Below are positions 1 through 5,648 of a DNA stretch of 14,667 nt, piece after piece (position 1 is the first letter of the stretch; each line of letters starts with the position of its first letter). Both the position numbers and the translations under genes were made by a program. Under the pieces are notes generated by a model that had not been told where the DNA came from, ran no database searches, and saw only the letters and a program-made list of their open reading frames with translations. Location: contig JBGQHM010000144.1 in NCBI GenBank assembly GCA_041497995.1, positions 1-14,667 on the forward strand. The letters run 5' to 3'. The DNA comes from DATKMS01 sp041497995. GTDB taxonomy: Bacteria; Desulfobacterota; Binatia; HRBIN30.

Positions 1-174
1 CGGGCGGATGGCGACTACAGCCTGATCGTCGATGGCAACGCGGTGGTCGCGTCGCGCGAAGATGGGCACCACTTACTCATCACGCCGACGAAGGCCGTAC
101 TGCACCGGGCCGCACCAGCCCCTGACCCGGCGTCGCCGTGCGACGCCGACTGCATCCCGATCCTGCGTCGGTAG
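1..174 (+). CDS. 3' end of an unrecognised protein (truncated by window edge)
   Basis: Reading frame 1 is open from the first base to a TAG at 172-174 and gives 57 residues with no start inside the window. The composition looks coding: alternating hydrophobic and polar residues early (SLIVDGNAVVAS, HHLLITPTK), then an Ala/Pro/Asp-rich end with two Cys (PCDADC) and a basic terminus (ILRR). I recognise no family and there is too little to assign one. It converges on the DUF2283 gene, whose stop lies 28 bases further on. The open frame could be chance in this GC-rich DNA, so confidence is moderate to low. Confidence 0.4.
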   Translation, partial: RADGDYSLIVDGNAVVASREDGHHLLITPTKAVLHRAAPAPDPASPCDADCIPILRR

Positions 175-202
175 CTCGCCAACGCAGGCAACGCGTAGCT
201 GG

Positions 203-403
203 CTAGAGCGTGACCTCCAGGGGGCGTTTCTTCAACGCACTCACCTTGAGCACGGAGAAGCCGAGAATGTTGCCGTCAGCGTCAACCTTCTCCATCACTT
301 GGTCTGACGATGTCTCGCGGAAGTAGCCTTCCTTCTGCTCGAACATGACTTCGAGATAGTCACCTTCCGCGTCGTACCAGATTTTCACGTTTCTGCTGGC
401 CAT
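203..403 (-). CDS. DUF2283 domain-containing small protein
   Basis: A 66-residue protein starting at ATG 403 (MASRNVKIWYDAEGDYLEV) and ending at 203. The pattern of a short beta strand, YD..GDYLEV, then E-rich text and DADGNILGFSVL is the signature of the DUF2283 family, which spans essentially the whole protein at the usual 60-70 residue length. The frame stays open upstream to about 550, but that extension is the out-of-frame end of the preceding gene, so the internal ATG is the sensible start; GGGA lies about 10 bases before it. The start overlaps the end of the upstream frameshifted gene (385-698) by 19 bases, so the two are probably translationally coupled. DUF2283 proteins often sit next to small nuclease-like or DUF4258-like partners and have been proposed as antitoxin-like; the biochemical role is unknown. 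Confidence 0.85.
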   Translation of the reverse strand: MASRNVKIWYDAEGDYLEVMFEQKEGYFRETSSDQVMEKVDADGNILGFSVLKVSALKKRPLEVTL

Positions 404-698
404 ACCTGCCGTCCCTTCTTGATCGTGTCGGTGAGGTACGCAGTGAGCACGAAAGCGTCGTTCCCAACCACCTTCACAACTACGCACAAGTACTTGTCGC
501 CCACGCTGTGCCCACGTACCAGCGATAGTACAACCGCGCATGCAAGTCACTCAACGATTGCACTACGCGCACGGGCCGAGCCAGGGCCTCGGCAATCGCC
601 GCGTCCAGGTCGGCCATCTCCGGATGCTCACGAATGTGCGCCAGGCGTTCGTCCGTGAGTCGAATCGCACGTCCTTCGTAGTCGCGCAGGGACCTCAC
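385..698 (-). pseudogene. Small toxin-like/nuclease-like protein gene, frameshifted
   Basis: The first part reads from GTG 698 (VRSLRDYEGRAIRLTDERL) through LYYRWYVGTAW and then goes out of frame to an early TAG. Stepping back one base at about 500-503 restores a fully coding continuation, GDKYLCVVVKVVGNDAF, then LTAYLTDTIKKGRQVW, ending at TGA 385-387. The spliced product would be about 104 residues and the 314-base span is one base short of a multiple of three, which fits loss of one G from a GGGG run. The text resembles small uncharacterised proteins encoded beside DUF2283 genes, with a fold sometimes grouped with RelE/EndoU-like nucleases; the family name is a recollection, not a search result. 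GGAGGA at 708-713 sits 9 bases before the GTG, inside the end of the cyclase gene. This could be real decay or a base-calling error. Confidence 0.7.
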
Positions 699-700
699 TG

Positions 701-3700
701 CTACAGCTCCTCCAGCAACGCCTTGGCCTCGATCAGATCGCGCGTGTCGAAGCCTTCGGTGAACCAGTCGTAGACCGGGGCGAGGAGGGCGCGGGCCTGG
801 TCGCGCTTGCCCTGGCGCTGCCAGAGCCGCGCCAGGCTGGTGGCGGCGCGCAGCTCGAACGTCTTCGCCTCTTGCCGCCGGGCGATCTCCAGGGACTGGC
901 CGAAGAGCGCCTCCGCTTCCGATTGCGGATTTGGGATTGCGGATTGCGGATTGGGGGAGGGGAAATCCGCATTCCGCATTCCGCAATCCGCAATCAGGAT
1001 CTCGGCCCGCAGCCGGTGGAGCTCGGCGTCATAGTAGTGCTGTCCCTGTTGCTCGGCTTGCGCGACGCCGAGTGCGAGCGCGCCCAGGGCCTCGTCGCGG
1101 CGCCCGACCTTCCGGAGGCCGTCGGCGAGTATGAAGAGGCTCGCGGGCGCTCCGAGCCCGCTCCCGGTCCGAGCCAGCTCGATCAGCGCTTGTTGCATCT
1201 CCGCGATGCCCGCCTCGCCCTCGCCCGATTCGACCCGGGCCCAGCCGCGAAGGAACCTTCCCGCTCCGAGGTACACCGGAAACCCGAGTTGCTCGGCGAG
1301 ACTCACAATTTCTCCGGTGCGTTCCCGCGTCCGGTCGACCTCGGCGCGCTGGGAATGGACGATTGCAGCATTGCAGAGAGCCTCCACCAGACTGAGCGGA
1401 TGTTGCAGGTGCTGCGCCAGCGCCCTCGCCTCCTCGCTCAAAGCCAGCGCCTGGTCGGGATGGCCTAAGTACACGTGACACTGGGACGCCAACTCGTGGG
1501 CGACGACGCCCATATCGGCTCCGATTCTGTACACCTGAGACCCGTGCTCGCCGGGATTGTACAATTGGATGCTCTGCTCGAAATGCTGCAACGCGCGCGA
1601 GAAGTTGCCCGGGTAGAACAACGTGGCGCCAACGACGTAGTGAGCCGAGAGGAGGTCATACGCGTCTCCCGTGCGCTCGGCTGCTACCAGGGCCTCCTGC
1701 GCGACCTCGGCCGCAGTCGCGAAGTCACCCTTAAAGTAATAGGCCGCCGCCGTGCTCACGAGCACTCGCGGCAGCTCGGGCGACTCGCCAATGTGGGAAG
1801 CCAGCTCGCGCGCGCGTGCGTAGGTCTGCTCGTACTCCGGATGCGCCCATCCCCTGGCTGCGGCGAGCGGCGCCCCGATCGCCATCTGCAGCCCGAGCTC
1901 CTGCTGATTGCGTTCGCGCGTCTCTGGCAGCGTCCCGACCAGCGCGAGGGCGCGCCGCAGATGGCCGATGGCCTCCTCGTTCGCAGAGCGCTCTGTGGCG
2001 CGCTCGCCCGCCCGCTGGTAGTGCGTGATCGCCGGCGATGCGAGCCCGGCCTGGTCGTAGTGCCGCGCGATCACCTCGGGTTCGGACACGACGCGCTCGG
2101 GGAAGCGCTCTTCCAGCACCTGGGCGACGCGCGCGTGCAGCCGCTGGCGCGTGCGCTTGAGCAGCGACTGGTACGCCGTCTCCTGGATCAGCGCGTGCTT
2201 GAAGGTGTACGTGGCCGCGGGCGGCTCGCCGCGCGCGAAGAGGATCTCCGCGTCGACCAGGCGCCCGAGCCCGTGGCGCAGGGCGGCCTCGTCCATGCCC
2301 ACCATAGGGACTGTCGACAGACTCGCAAACCCGGCTTCGACGAGCTCAGCCTGAGCGGTTGTTGCTTTGATTGCGGGAAAGTTTTCCCGCTCACCCTGAG
2401 CTCGTCGAAGGGTGAGCGCCGCCAGCAGCGGATACCCGAACTCGCGTCCCAGCACCGCCGCCCGCTGCGCCACTTCCTTCGCCGTGGAGAGTCGGTCGAG
2501 CCGCCCCATCAGCGAGTCGGCGAGGCTGGCCGGAATTGCCTCCACGCCGCGCGCCGCTCCGGGTTCCATGACGGATTTGGTCAGCTCCTCGACGAAGAGT
2601 GGCACCCCGTCGGCGCGGGCGACGAGGGCGTCGATGACATCATCGGGCAGACGCCCTTCGAGACGCCTGTCCTGAGCACCGTCGAAGGGCCGCCCAACAG
2701 AGGGCAGCTCCTCAGGGCGAACGGTTGCTGATTCATTTAAATGGGAAGAATTCTCCGTTCGCGCTGAGGAGGCCGCATCTTTTTGCGGCCGTCTCGAAGC
2801 GCCAGCCTCGGGATGCGAAGCGACCTCCGACACCAGGCGCTCCACCATGTCGCGCGCCTGGCGCTTGGTGAGCCGGGCGAGCTGCACGGTGGTCAGGTTG
2901 GAGCGCGCCGGCCAGGGCGGGGTAAACTCCGGGCGCGCCGTGGCGAGGAGCAGCACGCGCGCCGTCGGGCTCTGCGCGATCAGGTGCCCCAACAGCTCCA
3001 GTGTCGAGACGTCGCACCAGTGCAGATCCTCGACGAACAGCACCAGCGGCTGCACCGCGCTCAGCGACAGGTTCCACTGCGCCAGCAGGTCAATCGTCTT
3101 GCGTCGCTGCAGCTCGGGACTCAGCTGCAGCCGCGTGGGCGGCGGCAGACTGAGAAAGTCGGCGAGCAGGGCCACGGTCTCCGGTGAGGCGAGTGCGCCG
3201 AGTCCATTTTCGAGCTTGCCGAGTTGCTCGGCCGCGGTGTCCTCGGGGGCGAACGCCAGCCCCTGCGATACCAGCGCGATCACCGGATGGAAGGGCGTGC
3301 CTTCCGTGTACGGCGTCGCGCCGCATTCGAGCCACGTGTGCGGCACGTCCGCCAGGTGCTCGTGCAGTTGGTAGACGAGCCGCGACTTGCCGACGCCCGC
3401 TTCGCCGAGGACGACGACGTTCTGTCCTTCGCCGTCCTGCGCCCGCTCCCAGCGATCGACGAGTGTCGCCAGCTCGATGTCGCGGCCGACGAAGCGCGTC
3501 AGGTGTCCCGCCGCAACAGCGAGCCGGCTGCGCACCCCGCTCGGCTGCACGACGCGATAGAGCGTCACCGGCTCGCGCACGCCTTTGAGCATCTGCGGCC
3601 CGCGGTCCTCGACCACGAACAGCCCGCCGACCAGCCGCTGCGTGGCGGCGGTTATCACCACGGTGTCGGGCTCGGCCGCGCCTTGCACGCGCGCCGCGAC

Positions 3701-4315
3701 GTTCGCCGTCTCGCCGAAGACCTCGCCGCCGTCGGCGATCACCACCGGCCCGGTGTGCATGCCGACGCGGACGGAAAGGTTGTTGGTTGTTAGGTTGTTC
3801 GTTGTTATGGAAGAAGGGTGCTCGTCTTCACCTAACAACCTAACAACCAACAACGTAACAACCTCGACAATCGCCAGGCCAGCACGCACCGCACGCTCCG
3901 GATCGTCCTCCCGTGCAACGGGCCAGCCGAAGTAGATGAGCAGCCCATCGCCGAGGTTCTTGGCGACGTGGCCGCCGAACTTTTCGACGGCCTCGGTCGC
4001 GGCGCGCTGGTAACGCGAAATGACATCGCGCCACTCCTCGGCATCGAGCTGCTGCGACAGCGGCGTCGAGCCGACGAGATCGCAGAACAACACAGTGAGC
4101 TGGCGGCGCTCGCCGTCGGAATGGGTGTCGGGTGTAAGGTGTCGGGTGTCGGCGGTTTGACCCGACACCAACGACGCGCCGCAGCCGCCGCAGAACTTCT
4201 CGCCGGGGTCGTTCGTCGCGCCGCACGCAGCGCACAGTGCAGCGAGCGTGGCCCCGCATTCCGCGCAGAAGCGGCGCTCGGCGCGGTTGTCGTGGTTACA
4301 GGACGGGCAGCGCAT
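701..4315 (-). CDS. Zinc-ribbon / class III adenylate-guanylate cyclase / AAA ATPase / TPR regulatory protein
   Basis: A 1204-residue multidomain protein from ATG 4315. Residues 1-50 carry paired zinc ribbons (CPSC, CAEC, CAAC, CGGC). Residues about 70-255 are a class III nucleotide cyclase domain: FCDLVGST with metal Asp79, NLGDG with Asp123, and ETANVAARV with the Asn205/Arg209 transition-state pair. Next comes a STAND/AAA-type ATPase with Walker A GEAGVGKS (304-311) and Walker B LVLFVEDLHW (424-433), then a helical TPR region from about residue 700 to the end. This is a known architecture of large predicted cytoplasmic signalling proteins; the key cyclase residues are present, so cyclic nucleotide synthesis is plausible, but the ligand and output are unknown. 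Several in-frame palindromic or tandem mini-repeats interrupt it at about residues 50-68, 156-182, 500-558, 632-665 and 1103-1134. It is followed two bases later by the small 385-698 gene. Confidence 0.93.
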   Translation of the reverse strand: MRCPSCNHDNRAERRFCAECGATLAALCAACGATNDPGEKFCGGCGASLVSGQTADTRHLTPDTHSDGERRQLTVLFCDLVGSTPLSQQLDAEEWRDVISRYQRAATEAVEKFGGHVAKNLGDGLLIYFGWPVAREDDPERAVRAGLAIVEVVTLLVVRLLGEDEHPSSITTNNLTTNNLSVRVGMHTGPVVIADGGEVFGETANVAARVQGAAEPDTVVITAATQRLVGGLFVVEDRGPQMLKGVREPVTLYRVVQPSGVRSRLAVAAGHLTRFVGRDIELATLVDRWERAQDGEGQNVVVLGEAGVGKSRLVYQLHEHLADVPHTWLECGATPYTEGTPFHPVIALVSQGLAFAPEDTAAEQLGKLENGLGALASPETVALLADFLSLPPPTRLQLSPELQRRKTIDLLAQWNLSLSAVQPLVLFVEDLHWCDVSTLELLGHLIAQSPTARVLLLATARPEFTPPWPARSNLTTVQLARLTKRQARDMVERLVSEVASHPEAGASRRPQKDAASSARTENSSHLNESATVRPEELPSVGRPFDGAQDRRLEGRLPDDVIDALVARADGVPLFVEELTKSVMEPGAARGVEAIPASLADSLMGRLDRLSTAKEVAQRAAVLGREFGYPLLAALTLRRAQGERENFPAIKATTAQAELVEAGFASLSTVPMVGMDEAALRHGLGRLVDAEILFARGEPPAATYTFKHALIQETAYQSLLKRTRQRLHARVAQVLEERFPERVVSEPEVIARHYDQAGLASPAITHYQRAGERATERSANEEAIGHLRRALALVGTLPETRERNQQELGLQMAIGAPLAAARGWAHPEYEQTYARARELASHIGESPELPRVLVSTAAAYYFKGDFATAAEVAQEALVAAERTGDAYDLLSAHYVVGATLFYPGNFSRALQHFEQSIQLYNPGEHGSQVYRIGADMGVVAHELASQCHVYLGHPDQALALSEEARALAQHLQHPLSLVEALCNAAIVHSQRAEVDRTRERTGEIVSLAEQLGFPVYLGAGRFLRGWARVESGEGEAGIAEMQQALIELARTGSGLGAPASLFILADGLRKVGRRDEALGALALGVAQAEQQGQHYYDAELHRLRAEILIADCGMRNADFPSPNPQSAIPNPQSEAEALFGQSLEIARRQEAKTFELRAATSLARLWQRQGKRDQARALLAPVYDWFTEGFDTRDLIEAKALLEEL
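708..713 (-). promoter_or_regulatory. Strong ribosome binding site for the 385-698 gene
   Basis: GGAGGA on the minus strand, 9 bases before GTG 698 and lying within the last codons of the cyclase gene. It supports the GTG start and coupling of the small gene to the cyclase, whose stop codon is only two bases before the GTG. Confidence 0.6.
921..995. repeat. Palindromic tandem mini-repeat inside the cyclase gene (C-terminal copy)
   Basis: Repeats of the unit GATTGCGG/GATTGGG run into their own inverted copies (ATTCCGC, AATCCGC). A 16-base perfect inverted repeat pairs 935-950 with 980-995. On the coding strand the insert reads ADCGMRNADFPSPNPQ and onward, low-complexity text between two TPR helices at about residues 1103-1134. 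This attcgc/gattgcgg type of mini-repeat recurs in many environmental genomes. Confidence 0.85.
2335..2410. repeat. Palindromic element inside the cyclase gene (CTTCGACGAGCTCAG arms)
   Basis: A perfect 15-base inverted repeat, CTTCGACGAGCTCAG at 2335-2349 and its complement at 2396-2410, encloses 46 bases that include a second hairpin (GCGGGAAA-GT-TTTCCCGC). The arms match the widespread CTTCGACaAGCTCAGG short palindromic repeat known from many bacterial genomes. In the protein it adds text such as LRRAQGEREN and AQAELVEAG (residues about 637-662), typical translation products of this repeat class. Confidence 0.85.
2653..2690. repeat. Short palindromic repeat inside the cyclase gene (GCCCTTCGA arms)
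   Basis: GCCCTTCGA at 2653-2661 pairs with TCGAAGGGC at 2682-2690, with CCTGAGCACCGTCGAAGG between and across the right arm. The encoded text FDGAQDRRLEGR is a hallmark product of the CTGAGC..GTCGAAGG repeat family. It lies in the same variable linker (residues about 543-555) as the next palindrome. Confidence 0.75.
2710..2790. repeat. Two stacked hairpins inside the cyclase gene linker
   Basis: CCTCAGGGCGAACGG at 2710-2724 pairs with 2755-2769 at 14 of 15 positions, around an AT-rich centre containing ATTTAAAT. It is followed at once by GGCCGCA (2771-2777) pairing with TGCGGCC (2784-2790). The protein text here (residues about 509-536, Ser/Ala/Glu/Asn-rich) has no relation to the flanking ATPase domain and reads as inserted linker. 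Confidence 0.75.
3777..3868. repeat. Inverted GTTGTTAG mini-repeat inside the cyclase domain
   Basis: Tandem GTT/GGTTGTTAG units at 3777-3807 are mirrored by TAACAACC units at 3831-3862. A perfect 21-base inverted repeat pairs 3779-3799 with 3834-3854 across a 34-base spacer. On the coding strand it gives SSITTNNLTTNNLSV, in the loop between the helix ending LAIVEVV and the strand VRVGMHTG of the catalytic domain (residues about 156-182), so the catalytic core residues are not disrupted. Confidence 0.85.
4124..4169. repeat. Tandem plus inverted GGTGTCGGG repeat between zinc ribbon and cyclase domain
   Basis: GGTGTCGGGTGT occurs twice with a 14-base period (4124-4135, 4138-4149), and CCCGACACC at 4161-4169 is the complement of its first nine bases. 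The encoded linker reads QTADTRHLTPDTHSDG (residues 53-68), joining the zinc ribbons to the cyclase domain. Confidence 0.75.
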
Positions 4316-4426
4316 CGCAGGTCTTCTCGCCCGCGGTGACTACCACACCCGGCGCGGACTTCGGAAGGAGCGCAGTGTCTTTAGAACAACCCCCAAGGCT
4401 GGGCGATCAAACGGTGCTCGGTAGCT

Positions 4427-4462
4427 CCTTCATCGCCTCCGCGCTTCTGCGTCTCGGCGTTG
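4427..4462 (-). repeat. AACGCnGAGACGCAGA-type mini-repeat between DTW and cyclase genes
   Basis: On the minus strand this reads as near-tandem purine/GC units (CAACGCCGAGACGCAGAAG, then CGCGGAGGCGATGAAGG). It is a common intergenic mini-repeat in environmental genomes. A diverged copy in the opposite orientation lies at 5228-5264, so the pair flanks the DTW gene. The rest of the 157-base gap between 4316 and 4472 shows no gene. Confidence 0.6.
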
Positions 4463-4472
4463 CATTCCGATC

Positions 4473-5099
4473 TCAGGCTGGCAGCGGTACTGCACCGGGC
4501 GTGTACTCCGCTTGCCAATCGACCATCGCGGAGAAGCTGCGGAGCAGACCATCGAGACCGCGTGTCTGCGGCTCGATGATCCGCAGCGCGTACACGATCG
4601 CCTCCAGGGTCGCCACGTATGACGCTCGCGGCTCGGGGCGGATGCGGTAACGGCTCGGCTCGCTCGGCGTCAGCCCGACGTGCGGGAGATCGTGCAGCCA
4701 CTGATGGGCATCGTAGATCTTCTTGGCGTGGAACCACGTGCCATCGAGAATGACCAGATGACGCGGCTGCTCCTCAACTCGCAGCGTCGCCAGCTCGCGT
4801 GCGCCGGCCGTCGGGTAGAGCAACGCCGTCCCTTCCGGCAGCTGCGCGCGGATGGCGGAGCTGTCCTCCCAGGGCGAGCACGCCTCGACGCGGAGGTTCT
4901 CCAACGCGAGTCGCGCGATGCGCACCGTGCCGATCGCGTGGAAGCGCTCGCGCGGGTGCTGCAGAATGATGATGCCCGTGTGGTTCGCGACGCGTTCGAT
5001 GGACGCACAGATGCAGGCGACCTGCGGCTTGAAGCACTGATAGCACTCCAGGCGAGGGTCGCGGCCGTCGAGTGTGGGCTGGCGCTGGCGCGGAAACAT
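4473..5099 (-). CDS. DTW domain-containing tRNA-uridine aminocarboxypropyltransferase-like protein
   Basis: A 208-residue protein from ATG 5099. The N-terminal Cys cluster CYQCFKPQVACIC (residues 19-31) is the usual DTW-family metal site. It is followed by IIILQHPRERFHAIGT, YPTAGA (95-100), the family-naming motif as LDGTW (118-122), and PSEPSRYRIRPEP (145-157), with ATLEAI after it. Length and motif order match the DTW family, whose characterised members (TapT and relatives) transfer the aminocarboxypropyl group of SAM to a tRNA uridine, giving acp3U; the substrate position here cannot be read from sequence. It stands alone on the minus strand, with 157 bases to the cyclase gene and 166 bases to the broken toxin upstream. 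No strong Shine-Dalgarno precedes the ATG. Inverted mini-repeats lie on both sides. Confidence 0.93.
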   Translation of the reverse strand: MFPRQRQPTLDGRDPRLECYQCFKPQVACICASIERVANHTGIIILQHPRERFHAIGTVRIARLALENLRVEACSPWEDSSAIRAQLPEGTALLYPTAGARELATLRVEEQPRHLVILDGTWFHAKKIYDAHQWLHDLPHVGLTPSEPSRYRIRPEPRASYVATLEAIVYALRIIEPQTRGLDGLLRSFSAMVDWQAEYTPGAVPLPA

Positions 5100-5227
5100 C
5101 TGGCTCTGCCTACGCGACGAGAAACTCGATCATGCGCGGGAAAGGACACGGGAGGGACAGCGGATGGCGAACTCTTGTGCCACCCTGCCACCGAAGGAAA
5201 CGCCTAACCTCAATCCGAAAAAAGAAC

Positions 5228-5264
5228 TCAACGCAAAGTCGCCAAGGCGCAGAGGCGCAAAGGG
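5228..5264 (+). repeat. CAACGCAAAG/GCGCAGAGGCGC mini-repeat abutting the broken PIN toxin
   Basis: CAACGCAAAGTCGCCAAGG followed by CGCAGAGGCGCAAAGGG is a copy of the common AACGCAAAGACGC-type intergenic mini-repeat. It ends two bases before the stop codon of the toxin stub. It is inverted relative to the copy at 4427-4462. Confidence 0.65.
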
Positions 5265-5265
5265 T

Positions 5266-5316
5266 TTAGTCCGATTGCACGCGCAGGACGATCGAGGAGT
5301 CGACGTACGCGTTCAC
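5266..5316 (-). pseudogene. Remnant of a PIN-domain toxin (N-terminal 16 codons only)
   Basis: From GTG 5316 the frame reads VNAYVDSSIVLRVQSD and stops at TAA 5266-5268. NAYVDSSIVLRV is the canonical first beta strand of a PIN-domain ribonuclease (VapC-type), including the first acidic catalytic residue, and it begins with a GTGA overlap of the antitoxin stop codon, exactly where a VapC partner of a Phd-type antitoxin should start. A full PIN toxin is about 130 residues; here the homology breaks off after about 13 codons and mini-repeat DNA follows. No downstream frame continues it. The remnant cannot be catalytic. Confidence 0.75.
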
Positions 5317-5567
5317 CGCGTGCCCCGCTCTTCGAGGAGCAGTTCCAACGATCGCACCGGCCATCGCGCCGGGCGAAAGCGTTTGCCGCGAATCTGAGTA
5401 AATGGACGGTGCGCGGGCACAATCACCGTGCCCGTCGACACTGTGGCAGGGATGAGGCGTACGATCGAACGATTTCGGTCCGTCACCTCCATCTCAACGC
5501 CGCGCTCCACGGCGCGCAGGTGCTCGGAGAGATGGTCCTTGAACTCAGCGATCCTAACCCTTTTCAT
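5313..5567 (-). CDS. Type II antitoxin, Phd/YefM family (orphaned)
   Basis: An 84-residue protein from ATG 5567. The N-terminus MKRVRIAEFKDHLSEHLRAV followed by RGVEMEVTDRNRSIVRLIP is the Phd/YefM fold: a dimerising, DNA-binding N-terminal half, and a C-terminal toxin-binding tail (about residues 50-84, basic then Leu/Glu-rich). The length fits the family. Such proteins bind and neutralise a PIN or RelE-type toxin and repress their own operon. Its stop overlaps the start of the toxin stub (5266-5316), which is truncated, so the antitoxin is an orphan. No good Shine-Dalgarno is visible; the upstream DNA instead carries a 10-base-period direct repeat that could be its operator. Confidence 0.87.
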   Translation of the reverse strand: MKRVRIAEFKDHLSEHLRAVERGVEMEVTDRNRSIVRLIPATVSTGTVIVPAHRPFTQIRGKRFRPARWPVRSLELLLEERGTR

Positions 5568-5568
5568 G

Positions 5569-5586
5569 GCCAGATCTAGCCAGATC
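5569..5586. promoter_or_regulatory. Possible antitoxin operator: direct repeat GCCAGATC
   Basis: GCCAGATC at 5569-5576 recurs at 5579-5586, spaced by one helical turn, immediately before the antitoxin start codon and with AGATCT palindromic overlap. The position suits autoregulation by a Phd-type dimer pair. This is inferred from position and symmetry only. Confidence 0.35.
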
Positions 5587-5648
5587 AGGCCGCGATGGTC
5601 AAGATTCGTCGGCAGCCCGTTCCGGGCCGAACGAGATCATCTCGCCCG

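Noticed and set aside
500..503. Programmed -1 frameshift in the 385-698 gene
   Set aside because: There is no X XXY YYZ slippery heptamer or evident downstream stimulator; a missing G in a short G run is the simpler explanation.
1475..2731. Plus-strand 418-codon open frame inside the cyclase gene
   Set aside because: Antisense to conserved TPR and ATPase coding text and showing only shadow-type composition.
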